A stretch of 64,000 bases of DNA from Candidatus Altimarinota bacterium. Its GTDB lineage: Bacteria; Patescibacteriota; Gracilibacteria; BD1-5; UBA6164. The notes below the pieces were generated by a model, which searched no databases, was not told the origin of the DNA, and saw only the letters and a list, made by a program, of their open reading frames with translations. Position 1 is the first letter of the stretch, and each line of letters opens with the position of its first letter. Shown here piece by piece: positions 42,831 to 54,012 of this stretch. The DNA lies in the NCBI GenBank assembly GCA_013350285.1, contig JAAXWG010000004.1, forward strand, positions 62,001-126,000, in the 5' to 3' direction. The position numbers and the translations under genes were made by a program.

Positions 42831-44183
42831 TTATACTCTATCACCTTTGTAAATAGATTTTGTAAGTTTTTGTTCTTCAGAGTGATTGACTATGGGGACA
42901 ATATAATCAAGAGAATATTTGAAAGGATTGTGTATTTTTTGAATTTCTTGATTTTGCAGAGAGGGGAGATATTTTTTTATAAATTTTGCTTCACTATCAA
43001 ATTTTTCACTTTGTATACTTGGATTAAAAATTCTCAAAGGTTTTGGATCAGCTCATACACTTGCTGACCATTGCCAGTTTCAGAAATTCATATTTTCATC
43101 ATAATCAAGAAGATGTCTTTTAAAAAATTTTTCTCCTAGTCTCCAGTCTATATGCAAATCTTTTGTTAAAAAACTTGCAACAATCATACGAACTCTTCCG
43201 TGCATCCGATTTGTTTCAAGCAGTTGTTTTATACTTGCATCTATGATAGGATATCCCGTTTCTCATTTACACCATTTTTCAAAAAGCTCTTTATTTTGAT
43301 TCCATGCAATATTTCTTCTTTTTTCTTGAAATTCTAATTTTTTTGTTTCAGGAAAATAATAAGCAATATGTTGCCAAAATTCTCTCCAAGCAAGCTCAGA
43401 AATAAAAGTATTTTCCAAAGAATTTGTGTTTATAAAAGCCTGATTAAATATTTGCCTAATAGAAAAAATTCAAAAACGAAGATAGGGAGAAATTTTTGAA
43501 GTTCCATCAATATCAAGAAAATTTCTTGTCATTTCATAATTTTTCTTTATCCCATTATGAAGTCTTTCTTGTCAAAAATGAAGAGTAAAATAGGGATGTT
43601 TTTCAGTAGGAATAAAATCAGAGATTTTAAAATTTTCTTCTATCTTAATTTGATGTATTTGAGGACAATTTTTTTCTTGAATAATGGGAGAATTTTTAAA
43701 ATATTTTTCTTGGATTTTTTTGAGCCATATTTTTTTATACGGAGTAAATACTTTGTAAGAGCTTATTTCTTCAGGTTCTATAAGAAGAAAATCACTTACA
43801 CGAATAAAATCAACTCATTTTTTCGCAAGAATATTTTTGATATTTTCATCTCTTTTTATACCATTTTCGCTATAACTACGGTTTGTATACACAGCATTTA
43901 TCTTGTATTTTTCTACCAAAAAAGGAATAATATTTTCAGGATTGTCATGAAAAATTTTTATTCATATTCCTCATTTCTCTTGTACTTCTTTATTCAGATT
44001 TTCAAGAGTTTCACGGAGAAATCAAAATTTTTTTTCACTTAAATCTCAAAAATGTGTACAAATATCTCTTCAAATAATAAAGATGGGGAGAATTTCTCAT
44101 GAATTTTTTATAGCTTCCCAAAGACCATTATTATCATAAGTTCTTAAATCTTGTCTCAACCAAAAAATAGAATGATTGTACAT
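42831..44183 (-). CDS. phrB: Deoxyribodipyrimidine photolyase (class I)
   Basis: 450 aa, standard length. The N-terminal DNA_photolyase domain starts [19 protein letters not shown]. The FAD domain carries [35 protein letters not shown] and the tryptophan/Arg-rich [14 protein letters not shown] and [15 protein letters not shown] motifs, ending [15 protein letters not shown]. The enzyme repairs UV pyrimidine dimers using light. It suggests the organism or its host meets sunlight. Confidence 0.95.
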
Positions 44184-44189
44184 AAAAAA

Positions 44190-44375
44190 TTATTTACAGA
44201 TATTTTTTTCATAATCCCAAATTCTTTTCATTTGTTCACATTTATCTATAGCGAGAGAATCAGGATGAAAGTCATGAGCAATAAAAAGAGAAAAAATATA
44301 CATTACAAAAAGAGGGACGGCAAGAACTAGGCAAATAAGAATTATTTTTAACAAAAATATAAAGTAATTTTTCAT
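44190..44375 (-). CDS. Small single-span membrane protein
   Basis: 61 aa. One long hydrophobic helix (residues about 5-35) followed by a charged tail ending CEQMKRIWDYEKNICK with two cysteines. It starts immediately upstream of phrB on the same strand (6-nt gap). Function unknown. Confidence 0.6.
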   Translation of the reverse strand: MKNYFIFLLKIILICLVLAVPLFVMYIFSLFIAHDFHPDSLAIDKCEQMKRIWDYEKNICK

Positions 44376-44434
44376 ATTTAAAAAAATTAATTATAGTATT
44401 CTAAAAGAGAGTATTATTTTTTATTGAAAAATCA

Positions 44435-45421
44435 ATGTTAGAAAAAATTTTTAGTATTATTTTTATAATTTTTACATCTTTTCTTCCTCTTGTTTTTTGG
44501 GCTTATATTTTTAGCTATATTGATAGTTCGCTTCTTAATAAAAAAAGATTTTTACTTGGGATATTTGCCTGAGCTATATCTGTTTTACCATTTTTGTACT
44601 TTGAAAAAATTACAAAGATAACTTATTTTTCATTTTTTGATGTTTTTTCTTTTGCTAAAGAGATTACAAATTTTTCTTCATTGATATTATTTTCTTTTTC
44701 GCTTTTTTCTTTCCTCTTTCTTCTCTTTCTTTTCTCTTTATTTATTTGATTTTTTATGAAAATAAAAGGAAAAATAATGATTTTTTCACTAAAAATATTT
44801 TCTTTTTTCTTTGTTTTTACTTTGTTTATTTCATGATTATTTTATCTTTTTCATTTATTTTTTATTACTTTCCCAGATTTAAATTTTTTGTTAGATGAAA
44901 CAATTTATTTTTGAACAAATATATTTCAAACTTTTAAACTTCTTATTTTTTATTATTTTATTATTGCAATTATAGAAGAATCGGCAAAATATTTTCATTT
45001 TTTACATTCATCTATTTTTTCTGATAAATCTCTGAAAGAACTTGTTTTATACGGTATTTTTATTGCTTTAGGATTTTCTTTTATAGAAAATATTTTGTAT
45101 TTTACAAATATATTTTTTGCTACTTGATTTTCTTCTACTTTACTCACAACTTATTTTTTTCGTTCTGTATTTTCTATTTTTCTTCATATTTTATGCTCAA
45201 GTATAATTGTTTATAGTTTTGCTTTTTGTATAACAAAATATCAAAACTTTATTTTTTTAAAATATATAAAACGATTTCTAATAGCTCTTTTTTTAGCAGT
45301 ATTTCTTCATTCATTTTTTGATATTGCTTTGAGTCTTTGAATTTCATTTATAATTTTTCTTTATTTTCTCGGAGGATATATTTATGTAAGTAGTATTTTC
45401 TACAAAGAAGAAAAGCTTTAA
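44435..45421 (+). CDS. PrsW-family intramembrane protease-like protein
   Basis: 328 aa with nine or ten very hydrophobic helices. The PrsW/CPBP-type catalytic motifs are present: IIEESAKYFHF (Glu-Glu), GFSFIENILYF (Phe-x-x-x-Glu-Asn) and FLHSFFDIAL (His). In Bacillus, PrsW cleaves an anti-sigma factor; here the target is unknown. Its stop codon overlaps the stop of the convergent TraB-like gene (shared TTAA). Confidence 0.8.
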
Positions 45422-46428
45422 TTACGAATAGGATAAAGATATTCTTTTTTTATAATTTTCCGATTTTTATCAATTTTTTTTAACTTTTCAAGTACTCATT
45501 CAAAATGGAGGAGTCCATAAGTAATAAATATTTTATCATATTTTGATTTTTCTATATTTTCTACAAGTAATCCATTTCTTTTGTTAAGAATAACTTCAAA
45601 CAAAGCCTCATTTCAAAATTCTTTTAAGAAACTTTTTTGGAGAGAATCATTTTTTATAATGAAATTCATAATAGCTTGATTAATATAAATAAGAATTTGT
45701 AATTCTTTATCATTCAGTTTTGAAAGCTCTTCAATTACAATACTATCAACATCTTGTATTTCTTTTGGAAGAGTATTATTTTTTTTATTTTTTCAGATTT
45801 TTTCGTAGAGCTTAATTATTTCATCAATACTTAAATCTATATTGAAATCATAATTATTTACGAGTTCAAGAAAATAGATATTATCTTGAAAAGTAAGACC
45901 ATAAAGACGAGAAAAGTTTTCATACAAAGTAGGAGTAAAATTTATTCCAAGAGCTTCATCAAATTTTTTCATATTTTCTTCTTTTCATGGTCTTACTCAT
46001 TCAAAAAATAAGACATATCCTTCATCTTTTGCTATTTTTATATTTTTTCTTACTTTTTCATAAAAATGAGGAGTTCCTATATGAATCATTGTTTGAAATT
46101 TTATAATTTTTTTTCAATTACTTATTGTATAAAAAGGCATATAGGCTGGAGAAATTTCATTTTGATAATAAGAAAAACTTCCAATAATTCAAACACAGAG
46201 TATGAGAAAAAAAGAGGTTTTATAGAGAAATATCCATAAAAAATCAATAAAAAAAAGAGGAGTTTTTTTTATTGATTTTTTCCAATAAAAATAAATTCCA
46301 AAAAAAATAATAGAATACATGCTTATACTTACAAAAGCAGAGAGAAGAGAAATAATTCATCCTATAAAAAAAAGAAGAATTCAGAGGATACAATAAAAGA
46401 ATACAATAAAAATTTGTTTTTTTGTCAT
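45418..46428 (-). CDS. TraB/GumN-like membrane-associated protein
   Basis: 336 aa. Two or three N-terminal membrane helices (ILGILLFFIGGIISLLSAF, WIFLYKTSFFLILC), then a soluble domain with FQTMIHIGTPHFYEKV and EGYVLFFEGVRPG. This GxxHFY...FFEGV pattern is that of TraB/PrgY/GumN proteins, proposed metalloproteases. C-terminal GLLHFEGVLEKLKK adds a second His in similar context (the family's distal GHLHxxG). Function in this organism unknown. Confidence 0.7.
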
Positions 46429-46505
46429 AAATTTTATATATTATATTTTGAGTTTTTATAAATTTATATATAATTTCACAAAAGTAAATTTTAAAAATTA
46501 TATTT

Positions 46506-46928
46506 ATGAAGAAAATATTGAAAATCTTTTCGTTACTATTTTTAGTTTGAACTTCTTTTTTTAGTTCTTTTACATATGCTGGTTTTTTTGATTCAGAAAG
46601 TCCAACAATCCAATATTGTGATAATGATGAATGCTGACTTGAAGAATGAATAGAATTAACAAAGGATGGATTAAATGATATAGAAAAAGAAAGAAGATTT
46701 TCCGAATATATTCAAGATATTGTTATATATATACTTACATTTGTAAGTATTATAGGAGTTATATATATCATTTTTGCTTGAATAAGTCTTATGGTTGGAG
46801 GTTGAGCTGATGATAAACCTAAAAAAACAAAAAATATGATTACTTATGTTTTTATAGGTATTTTTCTTATGTGGTTAGCATACCCAATAATGAGATTTGT
46901 TATCAATGTATTAAACACATCTTCATAA
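46506..46928 (+). CDS. VirB2/TrbC-like small two-helix membrane protein
   Basis: 140 aa. A signal peptide (LFLVGTSFFSSFTYAG) precedes a short acidic segment with CDNDECG, then two long hydrophobic helices (IVIYILTFVSIIGVIYIIFAG and YVFIGIFLMWLAYPIM) around a GGGADDKPKK turn. This is the VirB2/TrbC-pilin arrangement, often found next to CPR type IV pilus genes. A weak promoter (TTGAGT at 46448, TATAAT at 46469) lies upstream. Confidence 0.7.
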
Positions 46929-46963
46929 AAAAGTCTATTGATTTTCAATAGACTTTTTTTTCA
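46929..46963 (+). terminator. Terminator after VirB2-like gene
   Basis: AGTCTATTGA/TCAATAGACT perfect stem with a 3-nt loop and a T run. Confidence 0.85.
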
Positions 46964-47029
46964 AATTTTGATTTTAAAGATAAAGTATGATACCATAAAA
47001 AAGTATTTTATAACTATATATTTAAAAAT

Positions 47030-47551
47030 ATGGCAATAGATCAAAATTTTTATGTAAATAAAAAAAATAAAGAATTTTTGTATAGTTTATGATTTCTATC
47101 ATTTGTTCTTGTCATAAGTATTGGAATCTTTTGATACAATACTTTCTTAGTCAAAGCAAATCAAGAATTAGAAGGACAGATTATTAATATTGATAATTCC
47201 CTTAATGAAGTAAAAAAAGATAAAAGAGTACAAATAAAAGAACTTGTTGATATAAATAAATCTATTTTAAAGGAACTTGATAGAAAATCAGATGTAGTAA
47301 GTTATATAAAGCATTTAAGACTTTTAAATTCTAAATATGGAATTAATCTTGAGGGCTTTGACTATAATGCATGAAAAATAACAACAACAGCTAAAATTTC
47401 ATCTGATGAAAGAGGTCCTGCCTATGGTAAGCTCGTAAGATTTATTCAAGATTATAGGTTAAATAAAGATAATGAACTTGACTTGATGTTTGTAAATACC
47501 ATATCTGGTCATGATACTATAGAATTTACTGCAAATTTTAAACTAAAATAA
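47030..47551 (+). CDS. PilN-like pilus assembly protein (first gene of the pilus operon)
   Basis: 173 aa. An N-terminal helix (SLGFLSFVLVISIGIFGYNTF) and then a coiled coil (NQELEGQIINIDNSLNEV...KELVDINKSILKEL), followed by a compact domain. This is the architecture of PilN/PilO-type inner-membrane platform proteins. The sequence similarity is weak, so the assignment rests on layout and context. It is the first gene of an eight-gene cluster. Confidence 0.6.
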
Positions 47552-47574
47552 ATTAAAAAATAATTATTAAAAAT

Positions 47575-48111
47575 ATGAACCAAAATAATAAATTTATTTC
47601 TCTTCTTCTCGTGCTTATTTCTTTCGTAATTATGATATTTTTCACAAAGTGAATTTTTTATGATTTACAATGAAATCTTGATATACATTCAAAAAACGAA
47701 AAAAAATTAGAAGAAAAAAAAGAGGAACTTTCTAAATTAAAGGCATTAAAAGACAGTCTTGCAAAATGAAAAGATGAAGAAATAGAAAAATATTCAGCTA
47801 ATTTTAGAGAAGATATTCTTTCGGCATATATTTATTGATATGTAGAAGATACAAATGGACAAGGATGAGTTATAGCAATAAAAGATATACATTTTGTGGA
47901 AGGAAAAAATAATGAATATTGATTTAAAGAATGAAAACTAGAATTAAATATCCGAGTTTCTGATGAACTTACTCTTCTTAGATTTCTTTCTTTCTTGATT
48001 TCAAAAGATTCTGAGCATAAGTTTTTTATAGAAAGTCTTTCTTATTCTGAAATAGAAAGTTCAATAGGGGGATTTAATATTAGTATTCCTTTGAAAGTAT
48101 TTTATAAATAA
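47575..48111 (+). CDS. PilO-like pilus assembly protein
   Basis: 178 aa. One N-terminal helix (FISLLLVLISFVIMIFF), a coiled coil (KKLEEKKEELSKLKALKDSL) and a ferredoxin-like C-terminal domain (KLELNIRVSDELTLLRFLSFLISK). Matches the PilO pattern. Follows the PilN-like gene by 23 nt. Confidence 0.65.
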
Positions 48112-48119
48112 TCAAAAAC

Positions 48120-49283
48120 ATGGAAAATAAAATTGAAAAAAATAATGAAGAAATTGAAAAAATAGAAAATTCTCAAAAAGACTTTGAATCATTACAGGAA
48201 AATGAAGAGAAAAAGAAATTTTATCTTTTTAAAAAAGTAGGAATTGTTGATAGATACAATTTTTATGAATACCTTTGAGTCCTTCTTGATGGAGGAGTAA
48301 ATATTGGTGAAGCAATTTTAACAGCCTGAGAAAAAATACAAAATTCTTTTTTTAGAGAAAAAATAAGAAATGAGCTATACACTTATGTATCAAGTGGGGA
48401 TACACTTTCAAAATCAATGAAAAAACTTCCTTTCATATTTGAAAATTCTGAGGTTGCTATTATAGAAGCAGGAGAAACTACAGGAATGATAAATATTGCT
48501 CTTTCTCGTTTAAGTGATGAACTCAAAAAAAATTATGTTTTGAGGCAAAAAGTAAAAAGTGCATTAACTTACCCTATTATCATATTTTTATTCCTTCTCG
48601 TTGCTCTTATTATTGTATTAACTTATGTAATTCCAGCTATTACACCTCTTTTTGATAATTCATGAGTAGAACTTCCTTTTTCTACAAAAGCACTTATTTC
48701 TACTTCTTATTTTGTAAGTCATAATTTTATTCTCCTTCTTCTTTGAGTTTTTGCTTTATTTGTATTTTTTATTTGATATAAATGAACAGAAAAAGGAAAA
48801 GCAAATATTGATTATTTTCTTCTTTCAATTCCTCTTATTTGAAAAGTTTATAGAAATTATATTCTTGCCTGAATTGCTTCAAATTTTTGAAACCTTATTT
48901 CTTCTTGAGTTCCTGTTATAAAAGCACTTTCTCTTGTAGGAAAAACATCAAATAATATGGTATATGAAACAATTTTTAATTCTATTATAGAAAGAGTTTC
49001 AAAGGGAGAAAAAATAACAGATGCTATGAAGGAAGTAGATAAAACTACATGATTTTTTCCTTGAGACTTTATTCAAATGCTTTCTGTTTGAGAAAAGACA
49101 GCTACTCTTGATAAGGTTTCTCAAAAAATTTATAATCAATACAGTAGAGAAGTAGAATATTCACTTGGAAATCTAACAAAATGGATTGAGCCGATTGCAA
49201 TACTTTTTGCATGAGCTTTTGTACTTTGGTTTGCATTTGCAATTTTTGGTGCTATACTTAAAGTCACTCAAACTGTTTGATAA
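48120..49283 (+). CDS. pilC: Type IV pilus inner-membrane platform protein PilC/GspF
   Basis: 387 aa. Two T2SF domains, each with a conserved helix pattern. The first has LGVLLDGGVNIGEAI, GDTLSKSMKKLP, VAIIEAGETTGMI and KKVKSALTYPIIIFL-like (KVKSALTYPIIIF). The second repeats with FGNLISSGVPVIKAL and FIQMLSVGEKTATLD. About three membrane spans. It is the ring under the pilus to which the motor ATPase docks; no pilB/pilT ATPase is in this window. Confidence 0.93.
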
Positions 49284-49299
49284 AAAGTAAAAAATATTT

Positions 49300-49872
49300 A
49301 TGCAACGATTAAAAAACATTAAAGCTTTTTCCCTTTTGGAACTTATTGTTGTTATTACTCTTATAGGTATAATGCTTTTAGTTACCTATGCACCTTATTC
49401 TTACTATCAAACAAAAGCAAAAGTAAGAATGACAATAAAAGATGTAGCTCAAAGTATTTATGAAGCGAGAAATATGGCAATAAATTGATATAATGAAGGC
49501 TCTTGAAGTATTTCTGTTGGGCTTTTTTTTGATGTTGATACTACACCAAATACAATAACCTTTTTTTCTTTTCCTTATTCTTATACGGGGACCCAAATTA
49601 TTCCTCAAGATAATGGAATTATAAAAATTATAAAAAAAGAAGAATTTCCTTCCTGAGTTCAAGTTAAAGATATAGGATGATATAAGAAGTGACTTTTATT
49701 TTTCCAAGCAATATCTTGAGATTGATCATATTTTTATTGGGAAAATACTCCTGAAAAAAAAGAGTTTGAGGAAGATTATATAGCTATAAAAATAGCTTAT
49801 GGAGATTCTAGTTCCAATAATTTATCCTGAATTGTAAAATATTATACTCCGACAAATATAGTTGATTATTAA
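49300..49872 (+). CDS. Type IV pseudopilin (GspH/FimT-like)
   Basis: 190 aa. The prepilin motif KAFSLLELIVVITLIGIMLL lies at the N-terminus. The residue before Phe is Ala rather than the usual Gly, which may still be cleaved. A periplasmic domain follows. First of four genes with class III N-terminal helices. Confidence 0.85.
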
Positions 49873-49878
49873 TCGTTT

Positions 49879-50493
49879 ATGAAAAAAACAAATACTTGAT
49901 TTTCTATTATAGAAGTTTTAGTGGGAATGCTTATATTTTCACTTGGACTTGTTGCTGTTTTGGTGCTTATATTTTCTAGTATGAATCTCAATGATTATAA
50001 TAAAAATTACATTATTGCATCAAATCTTGCAAGAGAACAAATAGAGCTTGTAAAAAATATACGAGACTCAAACTATAATACTATCCATAATTGGAATCAA
50101 ATAGATTATTTGTGAAATTATGAAGATGTTACTAATTATTTTTCTACTTGAACTTATTATACTTTAGAAAATGATTTTGCAACTCCAGATAATCCTATTA
50201 TAGTAAAAAAAATTGAGAATTTTTGAGAAGGAATAAATGAATTAAATAATAAAATGAAATCATATAAGCTTTGTCTTGATAATAAAAATAGATACACTTA
50301 TGATTGTAGTGGAATAAACAAACAGACAAAATTTTATAGATACCTCTATGTAGATAATCTAAACTATTCTTCTGGTGCTACAACATATATTGTTCCTGAT
50401 GCTTTTGTATTAAAATCAAAAGTCATTTGGTACATACGAGGCTATCATGAGGTAGAATTAAAAACAATCCTTACTGATTGGAAAAGACTTTAG
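49879..50493 (+). CDS. Type IV pseudopilin (PilV/GspI-like)
   Basis: 204 aa. The N-terminus NTGFSIIEVLVGMLIFSLGLV is a standard prepilin peptidase site (Gly-Phe, Glu5). The soluble part has one likely disulfide pair (CLDNKN...YDCSG). Starts 6 nt after the previous gene. Confidence 0.85.
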
Positions 50494-50510
50494 TTTTTTG
50501 AATAAGAAAA

Positions 50511-51104
50511 ATGAAAATAAAAAATCAATGATTTACTCTTGTAGAAACAATCGTTTCTATAACAATACTTTCCATCATTATGGTTTCGGTTCTTAGTATA
50601 TTTATTTCATCTTCTGATATGAGTTATAAGATAGATATAAATAGAGCAATGCAGGAAAATACAAAAAATATCGTTGAACATATTGCTGAAGATATCAGAA
50701 AAAATGGAATTAATATATGTGAATCTTCTTTAGGGGTAGATTGTTATGATTTTTCTCTTAAGCCAGCAGATACTTATATAGAAACTGATACACTTTATGT
50801 TTGAGGAAATAGTTATTATCTTGCAAAGACAACAACTGGATGAGATTTTATAAAAACATCTGATTGCAGCACTACATTACAATCGCAGTGTATCCTCGTA
50901 AAAAACTGAGAACAACCACTCTCTAATTCACATGTGCATATAAGCAATCTTCAATTTTTTATATCAAATAAAGATATTCCCAAGATTACAATAAATTTCA
51001 TTATAAAACCAAGTATTGGAAAATGAGTAAAACCAAGTCTTATAAAAGAAAATTCTATGGTCTTTCAAACAACGATAAGTGAAAGAATTATAAAAAATAA
51101 ATAA
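50511..51104 (+). CDS. Type IV pseudopilin (PilW/GspJ-like)
   Basis: 197 aa. N-terminal NQGFTLVETIVSITILSIIM is the prepilin motif. Three or four cysteines (CESSLGVDC, CSTTLQSQC) suggest disulfides in the periplasmic domain. Confidence 0.85.
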
Positions 51105-51109
51105 TATAT

Positions 51110-51922
51110 ATGAAAAAAAATAATAAATGATATTCTATATTTATAGCTCTTTTGGTAGTATGATTTCTTCTTATTTTAAGCTCTTGAATATACAAGCTTG
51201 TTTTTGAAGAACTGAAAGATAATAGAGGAAGAGGGGATTATTTAAAAGCTTTTTATGCAGCTGAATCTTGAATAGAATGGGCTCTTCTTGACATAAAAGA
51301 TGTGTGATATGCTTATTATGATGAAATACTCGGAAATAAAAATGAAAGATCAATTGTGCTTTCCGATTTCCCACTTGATCAAACTAAAATGAATAATAAT
51401 AAAGATCCTTTTGTTTCTTACCTTATTGATACAAAAACAAATACCTATTCTTGAGTGTTAAACTCATGAGAACATGTTATTATTCCACTTTATTCCATTG
51501 ATAAAAACAAAATTCAATATGATTGTAAGGATTTGGAACTTAATGTTACATCATCTAATAGTGAATCGCTTGTTTGGAATATTGTAGGAGAAGAATTTTG
51601 ACTTTCTGGATATTGAGAATTTGATGATGATATGGAATGAAGTTATAAACATATAGATACTAATGGGGATTTAAATTTTTCAAAAATGTTAGTAGGGGAT
51701 TTTTTAAATTCTTCTCAAAGTAATTATCTTATATTTTTTAATTCTCATCCATCAGAGCAGGTTTTTTATACAATTTCATCAAAATGAGATAATTTTTTTA
51801 CAAAACCAGTTTGAGATATATATGCATCCTGAAAAATTGGCTCATATAAGCAAAATATAGTAGTTTCCCTTGATAATACTTCCTACCTTAATATCCTTAA
51901 ATATTCAATCTTTAGTGACTAA
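51110..51922 (+). CDS. Pilus-associated protein (PilX/GspK-like)
   Basis: 270 aa. The N-terminal helix NKGYSIFIALLVVGFLLILSSG, with KGYS instead of GFxxxE, and the YLKAFYAAESGIEWAL segment are typical of PilX-type minor pilins. The long soluble domain has no clear further motif. Last gene of the operon, with a terminator following. Confidence 0.75.
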
Positions 51923-51945
51923 AAATAAAGTTTTTCTTTATTTTA
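51921..51945 (+). terminator. Pilus operon terminator
   Basis: AAAATAAAG/CTTTATTTT stem with T5 loop. Confidence 0.65.
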
Positions 51946-51967
51946 TGGTAAAAAATCAAAAAAAAAT

Positions 51968-51995
51968 TTGCATTTTTTTTTGATTTTGCTATATT
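51968..51995 (+). promoter_or_regulatory. Promoter of the HU gene
   Basis: TTGCAT (51968-51973), 16-nt spacer, TATATT (51990-51995); ATG at 52030. Confidence 0.6.
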
Positions 51996-52029
51996 ATTTT
52001 CGTGTATTTTATTATTAACAAACACACCT

Positions 52030-52302
52030 ATGAAAAAACAAGATTTTATTAAAGCTGTTGCTACTAAGGCTTGATTAAGTCAAGATGCTGTATCTAAATC
52101 ATTAACTGCAATGATTGAGGTTATTACTTCTCAACTAAAATCAGGAGCAGAAGTTAATGTTACAGGTTTTGGTGCTTTTAAAGTTTCTAAAAGAGCAGCA
52201 AGAAATGGTGTTAATCCAAGAACAGGAGCATCAATTAAAATTCCTGCTATGAAATCTCCTGTATTTAGAGCTGGAAAAACTCTTAAAGAAGCTGTAAGAT
52301 AA
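52030..52302 (+). CDS. hup: DNA-binding protein HU
   Basis: 90 aa, standard size. FIKAVATKAGLSQDAVSKSL (with one UGA glycine), GAEVNVTGFGAFKVSKRAAR and the arm tip GVNPRTGASIKIP are the HU/IHF signature, ending FRAGKTLKEAV. It binds and bends DNA as a dimer. Own promoter and strong terminator. Confidence 0.97.
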
Positions 52303-52312
52303 TAGGAAAAAT

Positions 52313-52354
52313 CAAAAAAAGAGTTTATATGAAAGTATAAACTCTTTTTTTTTT
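52313..52354 (+). terminator. HU terminator
   Basis: GAGTTTATA/TATAAACTC stem preceded by A7 and followed by T10; it directly abuts the next promoter. Confidence 0.8.
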
Positions 52355-52381
52355 GATTTTTTTTAAATATTTTAGTATAAT
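52353..52381 (+). promoter_or_regulatory. Promoter of the anti-sigma-like gene
   Basis: TTGATT (52353-52358), exact 17-nt spacer, TATAAT (52376-52381). This argues that translation starts at the ATG at 52410 and not at the ATG at 52353 inside the -35. Confidence 0.65.
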
Positions 52382-52409
52382 TATATTACTAGTAGCTATT
52401 TTTATTTTC

Positions 52410-52943
52410 ATGAAAGAACTTTATATAAATGATTTTGGTCTTTTACACCAAGATAAAAAAGAAATCATGAGAAAATTCTTAAGAAAAGATGGGATAAAAC
52501 TTCATCTTCTTTATGATTCAAAATTTGAAAGTGCTAAAATATTACGAGATTATGTTGAACTTGCCTCTTCTCTTGCTTGAATAGATACAAAATGGGTATC
52601 TCGTCTTATTTTGATAACTGATGAAATGAATAATAATGCTATAGAATATGGATCAAAACAAAAAGAAAAAAATAAATTAAATTTTGAAATAATAAAAAAT
52701 GAAAAAGAAATCTATATAAAAGTAGAAGTAGAAGATAATGGAAATGGAAAAAGTCCAAAAACAGCACAAGAGATGGAATCCTTAAGAAATGAAAAATGAA
52801 ATAAGAATTTTAAAACTCATCAGTCTATAAGAGGAAGATGACTTTTTATGATAATTTCAAGCCTTGTTGATAATCTTTATTTTAAAAATAATGAAAAATG
52901 AGGACTTATTGTAGGAATAGAAAAAACTCTTTTTTTGACTTAA
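52410..52943 (+). CDS. RsbW-like histidine-kinase-fold ATPase (anti-sigma type)
   Basis: 177 aa. GHKL-ATPase motifs are present: the N-box TDEMNNNAIEYGS, G1 VEDNGNGKS and G2 RGRGLFMIISSLVDNL. There is no H-box. Proteins of this shape (HATPase_c_2) act as anti-sigma factor kinases or partner-switching proteins. Its anti-anti-sigma partner is not adjacent, unless it is among the STAS-domain proteins such as the SulP at 37.7 kb (inference only). Confidence 0.8.
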
Positions 52944-52969
52944 GGAAAGTCTCTAAAAACTAACTTTTT

Positions 52970-52995
52970 GTCATTCCTGCGAAGATAGGAATCTA
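52970..52995. repeat. Free copy of the VIPAKAGI-type palindromic element
   Basis: GTCATTCCTGCGAAGATAGGAATC; same family as the in-frame elements in solenoid genes A, E and F. Confidence 0.75.
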
Positions 52996-53052
52996 TTAAA
53001 TAGACAAAATTCTTTTTTTTAAAATGAATAATTTGACTTTTTCAGAGCTCCC

Positions 53053-54012
53053 TTAATATGAATAGATATTTTTTAAATTAAGAATACAATTATTTTTCTC
53101 TTCTTGAGAACAGAAGAAAATTTTATTTTTTATTCTTAAATCTATATAACTAAAAACCATTTCTTTTAAATTAAACTGCTCTTTATGAAAAATAAGGAGT
53201 TTTTTTATTTGTTCATCAATATCTCCCATAAGATCAAAAATTAGTTTTGTTCCTGTTTTTAAATCTATATGAACCTCTCTTTCTGTTGGGAAATAATAAA
53301 TTGACTCTATTCCGATAATAATAAGATTTGCATTTATTTTATGCTGTATAGAGATTATTTTTTTTATTTCTTCACTTTTAAATATTTCTTTGTAATCAAG
53401 AATTCCAGAAACTTTTCCTTCTATTCCACCAAGTTTTATTTCTTTGAGCTCAGTTGAAAATTTTGAAGGAATAAAAACACCATTTTCTGTAATAATATAT
53501 TCTTTTTCATTTATTATTGTATTAAAGACTCATTTATATGATTCTATTGTTATTTTTAAAGTATCTGGAAAAATTCTTCTTATTTTTACTTCTTTAATGT
53601 TTTTTTGATAATTTTTAAGCTTTGTTGCTATGTTTTTACCATCTATGAGAAGAAGGGGAGTATTTCTTATATCTTCAACAGATTTATAAGCAATATTTAT
53701 GTTTGTAATATTTTCGTATCTGAGAATATCTATATTAACAACCTTAAAAAAAGGTCAGAAAAAAAGAAAAACAAGACTAAAAACTACAAAAAATATTGCT
53801 CATAAAATATAATATTTTAAATTTTTTTTGATATTTTCTATTTGGAAGAGAGGAGGAAATTTTATATTTATTTTAGTTTTTCTTTTTTTAAAACTTTTTT
53901 CACTTTGAATATGGGGAACAAAAATTTTTTTCCTCAGTTTTTTTTGTTTTTGTCTAAATTTATAATTTTTAATTTTTTTTAGAGCTCTTTTAATTTTATT
54001 TATCATAATCAT
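53053..54012 (-). CDS. ftsQ: FtsQ/DivIB-like cell-division protein
   Basis: 319 aa from the ATG at 54012 (a TTG two codons earlier is also possible). A basic cytoplasmic N-terminus is followed by one membrane helix (AIFFVVFSLVFLFFGPFF). Then comes a POTRA-type domain with FKVVNIDILRYENITNINIAY and KEVKIRRIFPDTLKITIESYK, the standard FtsQ arrangement. FtsQ links early and late divisome proteins. It overlaps rbfA by 17 nt. Confidence 0.75.

Noticed and set aside
52353-52409. Earlier ATG at 52353 as start of the anti-sigma-like protein
   Set aside because: It lies in the -35 of a good promoter and directly behind the HU terminator.
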